A DNA stretch of 64,000 nt, from contig NZ_JAHUTN010000004.1 of NCBI RefSeq assembly GCF_019209935.1, positions 62,001 through 126,000 of the forward strand, read 5' to 3'. Source of the stretch: Corynebacterium sp. TAE3-ERU16. GTDB taxonomy: Bacteria > Actinomycetota > Actinomycetes > Mycobacteriales > Mycobacteriaceae. The notes under the pieces were generated by a model. It made no database searches and had not been told where the DNA came from. It saw only the letters and a program-made list of their open reading frames with translations. Positions within the stretch are counted from its first letter, which is position 1. Each line of letters begins with the position of its first letter. Below are positions 21,007 to 29,986 of the stretch, piece after piece. The translations under genes and the position numbers were made by a program.

Positions 21007-21669
21007 TCAGCCGGTGACGAGGAGCTCGAGGGTCCGGGAGACCCGGTCCGCCGGGGCGAGACCGCCGAGGACCGTCAGCGCCGCGTCGGCGAGCATCACG
21101 GCGGTCGGGGGAAGGGTCTCCGCGGACAACGGGAACGGAACCACACCGTCATTGCTCCGCATCTCCGTCGCGGACTGCGCCAGATAGAACGGCAGCTCGA
21201 TGCGCTGATCATCGCGACCTCTCAGCTCCGCCGCCATCGAGCGGAAGATCTCCTTCAACTCGCGGTGCTGACCGTGGAAGTCCGTGAACTCGGCCGACGA
21301 CGCGATGGGCAGCTGGTAGAGCCGGCCGACGTTCCAGCGGGTGGAGAGCAGCAACCGTGCCTCGGCGGCGACGAGTGCCCAGAGTTTGAGCTCCGGGCCC
21401 GCATCCGAGGCCTCGAGCCGCTCGGCGAGAGCGAGCGACGGTTCCACCGTGGACTGCAGCAGCGTCAGGAAGATCTCCGTCTTCGAGGGGAAGTGGTAGT
21501 ACAACGACGCCTGCCTGATCCCCACCGCATCGGCGATCTGGTGCGTCGAGGTCGTTGCGAAACCCTGGGTGGTGAACAGCTCCGCGGCCGCGTCGAGAAT
21601 CTCCTCCCGGGCCGTGCTCCCCCGGCGGCGGGGGCTGTTCTTGCGTGGCCGTCCGACAGTGCCAGCCAT
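21007..21669 (-). CDS. amtR: AmtR, master regulator of nitrogen control
   Basis: 220 aa TetR-family repressor. The N-terminal helix-turn-helix TSTHQIADAVGIRQASLYYHFP and the block LLSTRWNVGRLYQLPI are as I know them in C. glutamicum AmtR, and the neighbourhood is the same. In that species AmtR represses ammonium uptake and assimilation genes and is released by adenylylated PII (GlnK). Convergent with citE (18 bp gap) and 92 bp downstream of the DUF294 gene on the same strand. Confidence 0.93.
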   Translation of the reverse strand: MAGTVGRPRKNSPRRRGSTAREEILDAAAELFTTQGFATTSTHQIADAVGIRQASLYYHFPSKTEIFLTLLQSTVEPSLALAERLEASDAGPELKLWALVAAEARLLLSTRWNVGRLYQLPIASSAEFTDFHGQHRELKEIFRSMAAELRGRDDQRIELPFYLAQSATEMRSNDGVVPFPLSAETLPPTAVMLADAALTVLGGLAPADRVSRTLELLVTG

Positions 21670-21761
21670 CTAGCTCACCCGCCTTTCTTTTTCGAGGACC
21701 ATGGATCTCCAGAGTCTAGCCGGTGAGCCCGGGGCGCACCGGCATCTCCCGGGTGAGGTCG

Positions 21762-22736
21762 TCATGCGTCCCTGCCGTGTTCCCGGGTGTCGACACCGTG
21801 GCGTTCCGCCGTGGACCGGGTGACGTCCGCGAGCATGCGGCACGCTGCGCCGAAGGTGGAGCGTTGAAGCTGGGGGAGCATGTCGAGGGTCGTCGGTTCA
21901 TCCTGCACCCGCTCCAGCCACCGGGTGAGCGTCAACTCGAGTCCGGCCTCCCATGCCTCGAGGAGATAGTCCGCCTCGGAGGACAACAGGACCCCGGCCG
22001 CCCGTGCGGCGCCGATTCTCTCTGGCACACCGGTCTGGGTGCACCCGGCGGCGATTCCGGCCCAGCGGGCGATCTGGCCGAGAGGGGTGAGCAACTGCCC
22101 CTGGACGTCGATCGCGACGTCCTTGCGCGGAAGGCCTTCCCGGGACCGCACCGCCGGAGGCCTGTGCGCCACCGCCTCGGCGAGCAGGGGAGTGAAGTCC
22201 CGGCAGCGTTCGATGACCGCCCGGGTGAACCAGTCACCGGCGTCCGCGAGCCATCCGAGCGCGGCTCCGTCACCGGTTCCGGCCGCGGCGTCGATGCGGG
22301 CCGACCATGTGGCCCTGCCTGCGGGCCCCATCGACCCGGGCAGGTATCCGAGCAGGACTCCGGATTCCGCGACGAGTGCGGCGAGCTCGGTGGAGGGGTC
22401 ACCGGTGGTGTCCTCCGCGTCGGACGGGAGAATCGTCAACCAGTGGAGCTTCGCCGTCGGTGTCCCGGACCCACGGCTGTACGGGCCCGTGACGACGATC
22501 TCCGAGCCCCGGGTCAGTGATTCCGCGCCCGGGCTGTGGAGGGTGTCAGCCACCAGGGTCGTGTACCAGCGGGTGACCTCCAGGACATCGGCACCGTGGT
22601 TGAGGGCGTTGCGCAGCAGATCGTGCGACTCCGTCAGTACCCCTCGCACGGTTGCCGCTGAAGTGCACAGGGGGGCCTGTTCAGCCAGGTCGGTGAGTGA
22701 ATCATGCAGCACGGTGTCGTCCTCCGGGATGGTCAT
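21762..22736 (-). CDS. DUF294-type nucleotidyltransferase-like protein
   Basis: 324 aa. Its layout is that of DUF294 proteins, relatives of the PII-uridylyltransferase GlnD: a nucleotidyltransferase core (about 60-150) and a helical C-terminal domain whose conserved run KDVAIDVQGQLLTPLGQIAR begins near 210. In active relatives a GS-x-x-R-G-E loop is followed by a D-x-D pair; here GPYSRGSGTPTAKLHWLTI keeps RG but has no acidic pair, so catalysis is doubtful. Start ATG 22736 has only GGAAG about 12 nt upstream; a TTG 27 nt earlier is possible. Being upstream of amtR, it may have a regulatory part in nitrogen control, which is inference. Confidence 0.65.
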   Translation of the reverse strand: MTIPEDDTVLHDSLTDLAEQAPLCTSAATVRGVLTESHDLLRNALNHGADVLEVTRWYTTLVADTLHSPGAESLTRGSEIVVTGPYSRGSGTPTAKLHWLTILPSDAEDTTGDPSTELAALVAESGVLLGYLPGSMGPAGRATWSARIDAAAGTGDGAALGWLADAGDWFTRAVIERCRDFTPLLAEAVAHRPPAVRSREGLPRKDVAIDVQGQLLTPLGQIARWAGIAAGCTQTGVPERIGAARAAGVLLSSEADYLLEAWEAGLELTLTRWLERVQDEPTTLDMLPQLQRSTFGAACRMLADVTRSTAERHGVDTREHGRDA

Positions 22737-22821
22737 GTGTTCGAGGATCTTCCGACTCAATTTACCAGCACCGACCGGTGACACCCGTGATCGACGGCGG
22801 ATCCGGGCCCGGGGACACGAA

Positions 22822-22875
22822 AACCGGCCCGCAAGCGCCACTACCCGGTGAAGGGGTGGTTGTTGCGGGCCGGTT
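22822..22875 (-). terminator. Terminator of the ribosomal protein operon
   Basis: Arms AACCGGCCCGCAA / TTGCGGGCCGGTT (22822-22834, 22863-22875), 13 bp perfect, followed by TTTTCG on the minus strand. It sits about 140 bp after the rpsR stop and before the DUF294 gene. Confidence 0.82.
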
Positions 22876-23014
22876 GTTCACGACGGCTGTGCGCCGACGT
22901 TACTTTGGCCGTGTCACGAGTGGTCAGCGGCAAAAGTTCGCTGTCATCGCATAGACGCCCTTTTCAGGCGGCTGCGGAAGGAGACCCTTGCGGGTCCCCC
23001 GATGAATCCTCGAT

Positions 23015-23263
23015 CTAGCGGCTGGTGAACGGCAGAAGAGCCATCTCACGTGCGTTCTTGACCGCGGTCGCGACCTGACGCTGCTGCTGCGGGGTCAGGC
23101 CGGTGACCCGGCGGGACCGGATCTTGTGACGGTCGGAGATGAACAGCCGCAGGGTGTCGATGTCCTTGTAATCGACGCGGTCGATCTTGGCGGCCTTGAG
23201 CGGGTTCTTCTTGGGGCGGCGGGACTGCTCCATCCGCGCCTTCTTCATGTTGGTGCGCTTCAT
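23015..23263 (-). CDS. rpsR: 30S ribosomal protein S18, cysteine-free form
   Basis: 82 aa, last gene of rpmB-rpmG-rpsN-rpsR. The S18 core is clear in [18 protein letters not shown] and [19 protein letters not shown]. There is no cysteine, the C-minus type that replaces zinc-binding versions when zinc is scarce in mycobacteria, where the same four genes form a Zur-controlled operon. Start ATG 23263 is 12 bp after rpsN. Confidence 0.96.
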   Translation of the reverse strand: MKRTNMKKARMEQSRRPKKNPLKAAKIDRVDYKDIDTLRLFISDRHKIRSRRVTGLTPQQQRQVATAVKNAREMALLPFTSR

Positions 23264-23275
23264 TTCGCTACTCCC

Positions 23276-23581
23276 TTACCAGCTGGACTTACGGACGCCC
23301 GGGAGCTCACCGCGGTGAGCCATTTCACGGACGCGGACACGGGACAGGCCGAACTTGCGGAGGTAACCGCGGGGACGGCCGTCAGCGGCGTCACGGTTAC
23401 GGACGCGAACCGGGGAGGCGTCACGGGGCTGGCGATTCAGCTCGTACTGCGCATCCATGCGCTCCTCGTCGGAGGAGTTCGGGTTCTTGATGATGGCCTT
23501 GAGCTCGTTGCGACGCTCCGCGAAGCGGGCGACGATTTCCTTGCGCTTTTCGTTCTTGGCGATCTTTGACTTCTTGGCCAT
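23276..23581 (-). CDS. rpsN: 30S ribosomal protein S14, long zinc-independent form
   Basis: 101 aa, the long S14 without the CxxC pairs of the short zinc form. RCRxTGRPRG-type region is represented by [20 protein letters not shown] and the end is [10 protein letters not shown]. It lies 3 bp after rpmG and just ahead of rpsR. Confidence 0.96.
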   Translation of the reverse strand: MAKKSKIAKNEKRKEIVARFAERRNELKAIIKNPNSSDEERMDAQYELNRQPRDASPVRVRNRDAADGRPRGYLRKFGLSRVRVREMAHRGELPGVRKSSW

Positions 23582-23584
23582 GAA

Positions 23585-23749
23585 TTATCGCTCCTCGCGG
23601 AATTCGACGTGCTTGCGGACGATCGGATCGAACTTCTTCAGCGTGATGCGATCGGGGTTGTTGCGCTTGTTCTTGCGCGTCACGTAGGTGTAGCCGGTGC
23701 CCGCGGTGGACTTCAGCTTGATGATCGGACGGATGTCATTACGTGCCAT
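23585..23749 (-). CDS. rpmG: 50S ribosomal protein L33, cysteine-free form
   Basis: 54 aa beginning [20 protein letters not shown] and ending [11 protein letters not shown]. It is the C-minus type, lacking the two CxxC zinc knuckles. Start ATG 23749 is 2 bases past the rpmB stop (TAG 23752-23754), so the two are tightly coupled. Confidence 0.95.
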
Positions 23750-23751
23750 CT

Positions 23752-23988
23752 CTAGACCTTCTCTCCGCGAGCTCGGATACGGGCGACAACGACCTCGATG
23801 CCGTCGCGGTCGATGACCTTGATGCCCTTGGTGGACACGTTGAGCGTGATGGTCCGGCCCTCAGAGGGCAGGTAGTACTTGCGGCGCTGCACGTTGGGGT
23901 TCCAACGGCGGTTGGTGCGCCGGTGCGAGTGCGAGACGGACTTGCCGAAACCCGGCTTGCGTCCCGTGACCTGGCAAATAGCCGACAT
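23752..23988 (-). CDS. rpmB: 50S ribosomal protein L28
   Basis: 78 aa, first gene of the four-gene operon: [20 protein letters not shown], then [17 protein letters not shown]. One cysteine only, so no zinc site. ATG 23988 is preceded by AGAAAGAAACCC, a ribosome site. Confidence 0.96.
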
Positions 23989-24870
23989 GGGTTTCTTTCT
24001 CCTAGCCGCCCGGCTACAACGCTGACCGCAGCCGCTCCGCCTCGCTGACCTGCTTGAACAGGTGGGAAGCGGGGCGCGGCCATGACAGATGTGCGGGCGA
24101 TAACGAATATTTCGACAACAGCAAGGGACAACCATACCGCCAAGACGAACTTTTGCCTAATTCGCCGGTCGGCTGAGGCCGCAGGGCTTTCGGGGGGGGC
24201 TACCGGACTGTGGGTGGGGGCGGCCGTGGCGCAGGGCCCGCCGCCGGGTCATCCGGTGACTCCCGGTATCGGCTGTTCCGGTGTTCGGGGGCGTCGTCCC
24301 GGCCGTGCCGACGTCCGGGCCGTTCGTGGGGGTACGCGGAAAACCTGTGTTCCCGGTCGCGACTCCCGGGGTGTCGCCGCTCCCGGGGCCGGTCCGGCCC
24401 GGTGTATCCGCCGGTGTCCGCTGTGCCGCGCCACGGCGTCCTTGCAATCTCCACGAGGGGACGACTAGTATGGGCGGGTCGAATTGAATCCATGGTTCGG
24501 GTCGGTCCGGGTATCCGTCAGGATGTGCGGGCGGACCCTCTGCGGTGGCGGCTCGCCCTTCTTATTATTTAAGGAGTATCGGGCTCCGTCGTTCCGGGAT
24601 TTCGGTATTCGGCGTTCTACGTTGTAGGATTCACCGATGCATACACGGCTGCGCCGCGGTATGCCCCCGGAACGGTCGCCGCAGATCTGGCCGGGGGTGT
24701 CACCAGCGTGGGCGGGTACGGCGCCGGTTCATCCGGATGACGTCGCTCGTCGAGGTGGCGTGGCAGGCCTGCGGGCACCGTTAGTACCAGTATCTGTCAG
24801 CGGCTGCACTCCGCGCTCCCAGAGCGCGGTACGCCGATCAGCACACGTACGTGATCTTAAAGGGATGAGA
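23989..24870. other. Long divergent control region between rpmB and rpmE2
   Basis: About 880 bp with no gene I can support. It contains an AT-rich patch around 24100-24170 with the partial palindrome CGAATATTTCG (24104-24114), a second AT-rich patch near 24560-24585 (CTTATTATTTAAGG), and the structured leader of rpmE2. I did not find a match to the Zur consensus. The open frames in it have no coding bias. Confidence 0.5.
24811..24853 (+). promoter_or_regulatory. Structured leader before rpmE2
   Basis: A hairpin CCGCGCT/AGCGCGG (24811-24817, 24823-24829) is followed by the perfect palindrome CACGTACGTG (24844-24853), which ends 7 nt before the AAAGGG ribosome site. Either pairing could affect access to the site, as in autoregulated ribosomal protein genes. 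Regulation is inferred. Confidence 0.4.
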
Positions 24871-25137
24871 ATGAAGAAGGATATCCACCCCGACTACCAT
24901 CCGGTGGTCTTCCAGGATGCGGGCACAGGTCACAAGTTCCTGACCCGTTCCACCGCCAAGAGCCAGCGCACCGTTGAGTGGGAGGACGGAAACGAGTACC
25001 CGCTCATCGTCGTCGACGTCACCAGCGAGTCGCACCCGTTCTGGACCGGTGCGCAGCGCGTCATGGACACCGCCGGCCGTGTCGAGAAGTTCCAGCGTCG
25101 CTACGGGTCCCGTGCCCGTCGCGCCAAGAAGGCTTGA
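24871..25137 (+). CDS. rpmE2: 50S ribosomal protein L31 type B (cysteine-free)
   Basis: 88 aa, [20 protein letters not shown] onward, with the type-B insert and no zinc cysteines. ATG 24871 is chosen over ATG 24865 because AAAGGG at 24860-24864 abuts the earlier codon but is correctly spaced for the later one. It forms an operon with rpmF, 14 bp downstream. With the divergent four-gene operon it gives a set of zinc-independent ribosomal proteins. Confidence 0.95.
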   Translation: MKKDIHPDYHPVVFQDAGTGHKFLTRSTAKSQRTVEWEDGNEYPLIVVDVTSESHPFWTGAQRVMDTAGRVEKFQRRYGSRARRAKKA

Positions 25138-25151
25138 GGAGGGAATAGAAA

Positions 25152-25325
25152 ATGGCAGTTCCGAAGCGTCGCATGTCCCGTGCCAACACGCACCACCGTC
25201 GTTCTCAGTGGAAGGCCGACAATGTCGCCCTCCAGGAGGTCAAGATCGACGGCCGCGAGCACCTGATCCCGCGCCGTCTGGTCAAGGCCGCGCAGCTGGG
25301 CCTCGTCGAGGTCGAGCAGTTCTGA
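25152..25325 (+). CDS. rpmF: 50S ribosomal protein L32
   Basis: 57 aa, beginning [20 protein letters not shown] and ending LGLVEVEQF. It lacks the C-terminal CxxC zinc site of other L32 proteins. GAGGAGGGAATAG precedes the ATG. Confidence 0.96.
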   Translation: MAVPKRRMSRANTHHRRSQWKADNVALQEVKIDGREHLIPRRLVKAAQLGLVEVEQF

Positions 25326-25365
25326 GGTAACGCTCCTTCGACCACTGTCGAGAGGCGTTGCCTTG

Positions 25366-25400
25366 ACCCGCCCCCGCACATCTGTTGCGGGGGCGGGTTT
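25366..25400 (+). terminator. Terminator of rpmE2-rpmF
   Basis: 13-bp perfect arms ACCCGCCCCCGCA / TGCGGGGGCGGGT (25366-25378, 25386-25398), 7-nt loop, then TTT. Confidence 0.88.
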
Positions 25401-25567
25401 CTCATGTCCCCGGCCGGGGTGTGTCTCCGTGTCCCGAGGCGTCGCGGAACCGGATTGATCGAGGCTCATGCCATTAGGGCGCGGTGTTCTCCCACGTCAG
25501 AGCGCATCCCGCGGCGTGCGTGGAGGATGCTCAGCGAAAACACATGTGATGAGGGCACAATGGGTGC

Positions 25568-26260
25568 ATGAAGATTCTGGTTGTAGATGATGAACAGGCG
25601 GTCCGTGAGTCGCTGCGGCGTTCGCTTTCCTTCAACGGGTACGACGTCCTGCTCGCTGAAGACGGTGAGGCTGCGCTCGAGCTGATCGCCAGGGAACAGC
25701 CCGATCTCGTGATTCTTGACGTGATGATGCCCAAGATCGACGGTCTCGAGGTCTGCCGCAGCCTGCGTTCCACGGGTGATGATCGCCCCATCCTCGTGCT
25801 GACGGCCCGGGACGGGGTCTCGGACCGGGTGGCCGGTCTGGACGCGGGGGCCGACGACTACCTGCCGAAACCTTTCGCACTCGAGGAGCTTCTCGCCCGG
25901 GTGCGGTCACTGCTCCGGCGTGCGGCCGCGGACGCTGTGAACAGCGTCGGTTCGCGGGAGCTCGAGTTCGAGGACCTCCGGCTGGATCCCGATACCCGGG
26001 ACGTGACCCGGGGCGAACGTTCCATCAGCCTGACCAGGACGGAGTTCGCCCTCCTCGAGCTGCTGATGAGCAATCCCCGGAGGGTGCTGTCGAGGGCGTC
26101 GATCCTGGAAGAGGTGTGGGGCTACGATTTCCCGACCTCCGGTAACGCTCTCGAGGTCTACATCGGCTACCTGCGTCGTAAGACGGAGGCCGACGGTGAA
26201 CCCAGGCTGATCCACACGGTCCGCGGCGTCGGTTACGTCCTCCGGGAGACCGCTCCGTGA
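25568..26260 (+). CDS. mprA: Response regulator MprA (OmpR family)
   Basis: 230 aa. Receiver domain with acidic DDE near residue 7, phosphoacceptor D51 in [11 protein letters not shown] and the YLPKPF lysine near 101; winged-helix output from about 135 ending [13 protein letters not shown]. The order mprA-mprB-htrA-mog is that of Rv0981-Rv0984, where MprA senses envelope stress with MprB and activates pepD (htrA). The GTG of mprB overlaps its TGA. Start ATG 25568 has CACAAT 6 nt upstream, so it may be leaderless. Confidence 0.94.
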   Translation: MKILVVDDEQAVRESLRRSLSFNGYDVLLAEDGEAALELIAREQPDLVILDVMMPKIDGLEVCRSLRSTGDDRPILVLTARDGVSDRVAGLDAGADDYLPKPFALEELLARVRSLLRRAAADAVNSVGSRELEFEDLRLDPDTRDVTRGERSISLTRTEFALLELLMSNPRRVLSRASILEEVWGYDFPTSGNALEVYIGYLRRKTEADGEPRLIHTVRGVGYVLRETAP

Positions 26261-27714
26261 TTCTCCGTACGCCGACGCCGGACTCCGGCCCGGCTATGGG
26301 GGCCGACGGGCCGGATCCACTCGAACAGACGCACGCCGGTTGGTCCCGGCGTGCCCCGCTACGATGGCAGTTGTCACTGGTCACCGCGGTCATGGTCGCG
26401 GTGGCCGTCGGTGTGATGACCGTCGTCGCCTATTGGACGGTGTCCACCTCCCTGACCCGGCACGTGGACCAGGAGCTCGAGGACAAGGCGTCTTCGCTGC
26501 TGCAGAACAGCTTCGACCCCGCCTTCGTCTACAATCCCGCGGTCGAGGTCGCGGCGTTCAAGACCTACAACCCCGACATCCGGGTCGCCTACTACCCACC
26601 GGGGTCGGTGAAACCCATCGGGGACAGCGTCCCGATCCTCGATGAGGTCGACGTTCTCCAGGGCAGTCGTGAGGTCTCCGTTCGCAGCAGCGGGGACGAG
26701 CGCATCTTCGCCCGGCAGAACAAGATCGGTGCAACCGTCATCCTCGCCCAGGACATGCGCGGCACCCACCAGCTGATCTCATCGCTGGGGCTGGTGCTGC
26801 TCCTGATCGGCGGCATCGGGGTTCTCATCGCCATCGCGGCAGGTATGGTCGTCGCCACGACCGGACTCCGTCCGGTCAGCCGGCTCCGGCAGGCCGTCGA
26901 CTACGTCGCCCGCACCGATGATCTCCGGCCCATCACGGTGGTGGGCAATGACGAGCTAGCCCAGCTCACCCGCAGCTTCAACGGGATGCTGGCGGCACTG
27001 TCGGCGTCGCGTCGTCGACAGGCGGAGCTGGTCGCGGACGCGGGACACGAGCTGAAGACGCCGCTCACCAGTCTGCGCACCAACGTCGAGCTGCTCATGA
27101 TGGTCGACAGGCGGGGGGGTGCCTCGATCAGTCCGCAGGACCGGAGGGACCTCGAGCACGATGTCATCGCCCAGATCGAGGAACTGTCGACCCTCATCGG
27201 GGATCTCGTCGATCTCGCCCGCGAGGACGGACCACAGCAGATAGTCGAGTGCATCGATCTCGTCGAGTGCATGGAGACCTCCCTGGAGCGGGTACGCCGC
27301 CGTCGGCCGGACGTCACCTTCACGTTCAACTCGACACCGTGGTTCCTCTACGGAGATCCCTTCGCCCTGGGGCGGGCGACCCTCAACCTCATGGACAACG
27401 CCGCGAAATGGTCACCCGAGGGCGGCGAGGTGCGGATCGACATGGAGCAGATACGGGAAGGGGTGATCGAGGTCCGCTTCTCGGACTCCGGCCCGGGGAT
27501 TCCCGTGGAGGACCGACAGAAGGTGTTCGAACGCTTCTACCGGTCCATCGCCGCGCGCAGCATGCCGGGATCGGGACTCGGTCTCGCGATCGTCGCGCAG
27601 GTCATCGCACGACACGCGGGAACCATCGCCGCCGAGGAATCCGACGACGGGGGAGCGATGATGCGGGTCACCCTCCCCGGCACGCCCACCGTCGACGACG
27701 GCGCCGACAGCTGA
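26257..27714 (+). CDS. mprB: Sensor histidine kinase MprB
   Basis: 485 aa. Transmembrane helices at about 40-62 and 175-200 bracket an extracellular sensor of some 110 residues; HAMP follows, then H264 in [14 protein letters not shown], the N box [13 protein letters not shown], and G boxes DSGPGIP and GSGLGLAIV. Translation is coupled to mprA by a GTGA overlap. Envelope-stress sensing is inferred from orthology with mycobacterial MprB. Confidence 0.93.
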   Translation: MILRTPTPDSGPAMGADGPDPLEQTHAGWSRRAPLRWQLSLVTAVMVAVAVGVMTVVAYWTVSTSLTRHVDQELEDKASSLLQNSFDPAFVYNPAVEVAAFKTYNPDIRVAYYPPGSVKPIGDSVPILDEVDVLQGSREVSVRSSGDERIFARQNKIGATVILAQDMRGTHQLISSLGLVLLLIGGIGVLIAIAAGMVVATTGLRPVSRLRQAVDYVARTDDLRPITVVGNDELAQLTRSFNGMLAALSASRRRQAELVADAGHELKTPLTSLRTNVELLMMVDRRGGASISPQDRRDLEHDVIAQIEELSTLIGDLVDLAREDGPQQIVECIDLVECMETSLERVRRRRPDVTFTFNSTPWFLYGDPFALGRATLNLMDNAAKWSPEGGEVRIDMEQIREGVIEVRFSDSGPGIPVEDRQKVFERFYRSIAARSMPGSGLGLAIVAQVIARHAGTIAAEESDDGGAMMRVTLPGTPTVDDGADS

Positions 27715-27739
27715 TCTGACGCAGGTATCCAACCGATCT

Positions 27740-27765
27740 ACAGTTGACTCACAGTCAACGTACAG
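27740..27765 (+). promoter_or_regulatory. Probable MprA operator upstream of htrA
   Basis: ACAG occurs three times at exact 11-bp steps (27740, 27751, 27762), one helical turn apart as OmpR-family dimers prefer, and an inverted repeat GTTGACT/AGTCAAC (27743-27759) overlaps them. It lies 24-49 bp before the htrA start, directly after mprB. Assignment to MprA is inferred from the gene order. Confidence 0.5.
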
Positions 27766-27788
27766 AAGCAAGGACGATAATCGGACCC

Positions 27789-29126
27789 ATGAACAACGAC
27801 AGCTTCGACCGCAACCAGGTCACGGGTGGTTCAACAGGCAACCCGTACGGCATCACAGGATCGGGCTTCGCCGGCACCGGTGACGGCGCCGCACAGTGGC
27901 ACCCGGGCCGGGGGGCCTCGGGCGAGACCGCAGCGCCGTATCCGCAGCAGACGGGGAGCGGGCAGACCCCACCGCCCCCGGGTGGTTTCCCCACCCGGGG
28001 CGTGCCCCCGACGCCCCCGGAGCCGCAGGCGCGGCGGCACCGGTCAGACAAGAGGCAGGGGCTCGGCGTCGTCCCGGTGACCGCGCTCATGCTCACCACC
28101 GCCATACTCACCGGAACCATCACCGGGGTGGTGGTGAGCCGGGACGGTCAGCAGGCTGTTCCATCCACGCCGCAGGTGAACGCCCTCAACGAACCCGCCG
28201 CCCACCGGACCAGCCTGCCGGCGGCCGGAAGCGTCGAGGACGTCGCGGCCAGTGTACTGCCCGCCGTGGTCTCCATCGAGGTCACCGGACCGACCAAAGC
28301 GGGGGAGGGGTCCGGATCGATCATCTCCGCGGACGGAATGATCCTGACCAACAACCACGTGGTCACGGGAGTCGGCGAACCGGCGGAGATCAGGGTCAAC
28401 CTGAATGACGACCGTTCGTACCTCGCTGACATCGTCGCCACCGACGCCCAGACCGACATAGCGGTCATCAAGCTCCGCGACGCGAAGGACCTGCCCGTGA
28501 TGACCTTCGGTGACTCGGACGACCTGACGGTGGGTGAACAGGTCGTCGCCATAGGATCGCCGCTCGGCCTGAGCGCGACGGTGACGACGGGCATCGTCTC
28601 GGCGCTCAACCGTCCCGTGCGCGCCGGTGGCGACCGCGGGGAGTCCTCCCTCATCGACGCGATCCAGACCGATGCCGCGATCAATCCGGGCAACTCGGGT
28701 GGGCCCCTGGTGAACATGGAGGGGCAGTTGATCGGGATGAACTCCGTCATCGCCTCCACCGCCAGCGGCGAGGCGGGGTCCATCGGGCTCGGTTTCGCCA
28801 TCCCCGTCAACCAGGCCCGGCGTATCGCCCAGCAGCTCATCGACACCGGCGTGGTGACACACCCGCTACTCGGGGTGCTGCTCGCCCAGAAGTCGCGGTA
28901 CCGGGGTGGTCTCATCGAGTCACTCACCCCCGGTGGTCCCGCGGAGAAAGCCGGTCTGCGCCCCGGTGAGCTGGTGCTCAAAGTCGATGACCGGGTGATC
29001 GACAGCAACGATGCACTCATCGCCGCGATTCGCTCGCATGAGTTCGGTGAAACTGTCACACTGAAGGTGGCTGATCCGGAGAACCGGACCAGTCGGGACG
29101 TCGAGGTCACGTTGACCGAGAGTTGA
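27789..29126 (+). CDS. htrA: HtrA/PepD-type membrane-anchored serine protease
   Basis: 445 aa. A Pro/Gly-rich cytoplasmic N-terminus (1-90) precedes one transmembrane helix (about 95-117). The trypsin-like domain has H190 (TNNHVV), D223 (DAQTDIAVI) and S303 (PGNSGGPLV); a PDZ domain occupies about 350-440. It degrades misfolded exported proteins. The ATG at 27789 is chosen because the longer frame reads through the operator. Linked to mprAB as pepD is in M. tuberculosis. Confidence 0.94.
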   Translation: MNNDSFDRNQVTGGSTGNPYGITGSGFAGTGDGAAQWHPGRGASGETAAPYPQQTGSGQTPPPPGGFPTRGVPPTPPEPQARRHRSDKRQGLGVVPVTALMLTTAILTGTITGVVVSRDGQQAVPSTPQVNALNEPAAHRTSLPAAGSVEDVAASVLPAVVSIEVTGPTKAGEGSGSIISADGMILTNNHVVTGVGEPAEIRVNLNDDRSYLADIVATDAQTDIAVIKLRDAKDLPVMTFGDSDDLTVGEQVVAIGSPLGLSATVTTGIVSALNRPVRAGGDRGESSLIDAIQTDAAINPGNSGGPLVNMEGQLIGMNSVIASTASGEAGSIGLGFAIPVNQARRIAQQLIDTGVVTHPLLGVLLAQKSRYRGGLIESLTPGGPAEKAGLRPGELVLKVDDRVIDSNDALIAAIRSHEFGETVTLKVADPENRTSRDVEVTLTES

Positions 29127-29191
29127 TCGGCGGAGACCGCCAACGTCCGCCGAAATGAAACGATCAATCGACGCCGCTGGTGCGGAGAAAG

Positions 29192-29197
29192 TACACT
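29192..29197 (+). promoter_or_regulatory. Leaderless -10 box of mog
   Basis: TACACT, 8 nt before ATG 29206, with no AG-rich ribosome site between. Confidence 0.55.
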
Positions 29198-29205
29198 CCT
29201 AGGAC

Positions 29206-29781
29206 ATGGACAACAACCTGGCCCCCGACAGCAGCGTCCTCGACGATTTCGGTGAGCCGGACCCGGAGTTCCTGAAGGCCGCCGAAGGCAACCGGCCTCT
29301 TCCGGCTCCCCGTCGGGCACTCGTGGTTCTCGTCACGGATCAGATCGCAGACGATCGCGACGACACCGATCGTCTGGTCACCGAGTTGCTCCAGGAGGAT
29401 CAATTCACGGTCGACGCCGTGGTCAAGGTCACCTCGACCAAGAGCACGATCCGCAAGGCCATCGAAACCGCCGTCGTCGGCGGTGCGGATCTGGTCATCA
29501 CGGTCGGCGGCACCGGGGTCGGTCCCCGGGACAAGACACCCGACGCCACGCGCGCCGTCCTCGATCAGATTCTCCCCGGAATCGCCCAGGCACTGCGTGC
29601 CTCCGGACTGGCGTGCGGTGCGATCGACGCCGGCACATCCAGAGGTATCGCCGGGGTGTCGGGGTCGACCGTCATCGTCAACCTCGCCCCCTCCAGGGCG
29701 GCGATCCGCGACGGAATGGCGACACTCGGACCGTTGGTCCACCACATCATCGATCAGCTCCAGGCATGGTCGATGGACTAG
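29206..29781 (+). CDS. mog: Molybdenum cofactor protein MoaB/Mog
   Basis: 191 aa MogA/MoaB fold that binds molybdopterin and adenylylates it. TVGGTGVGPRDKTPDAT is the MPT-binding loop; GVSGSTVIVNLAP follows. The N-terminal 35 residues are acidic and probably disordered. Same position as moaB2 (Rv0984) between htrA and mscL. Confidence 0.88.
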   Translation: MDNNLAPDSSVLDDFGEPDPEFLKAAEGNRPLPAPRRALVVLVTDQIADDRDDTDRLVTELLQEDQFTVDAVVKVTSTKSTIRKAIETAVVGGADLVITVGGTGVGPRDKTPDATRAVLDQILPGIAQALRASGLACGAIDAGTSRGIAGVSGSTVIVNLAPSRAAIRDGMATLGPLVHHIIDQLQAWSMD

Positions 29782-29791
29782 TGGAGTGAGC

Positions 29792-29986
29792 ATGCCCACA
29801 CCCTCACGCCGACGTCGCCGGGTGGTCAGACCGTCCACCGCTGAGCACATCGACCGTTCGGTCGACAGGGCGTCGGTGACCCGCCGCATCACGGGAGCCC
29901 CCGGGCAGGGCGGATCTGACGCTTCCGTGTCCGAGGGCTTCGATGAAACATACTGGCGGAGCCAACGTCCGCCGCACTGGGGCTAG
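29792..29986 (+). CDS. Small basic hypothetical protein
   Basis: 64 aa: an Arg-rich start (MPTPSRRRRRVVRPST) and a conserved-looking end, DETYWRSQRPPHWG. GTGGAG lies 6 nt before ATG 29792; a GTG two codons earlier is possible. It is 10 bp after mog and its stop overlaps the mscL stop region by 4 bp. I recall a similar short gene at this position in other corynebacteria. Function unknown. Confidence 0.6.
   Translation: MPTPSRRRRRVVRPSTAEHIDRSVDRASVTRRITGAPGQGGSDASVSEGFDETYWRSQRPPHWG

Noticed and set aside
24100..24120. Zur box before rpmB
   Set aside because: CGAATATTTCG is only partly symmetrical and does not resemble the TGAAAATCATTTTCA-type consensus.
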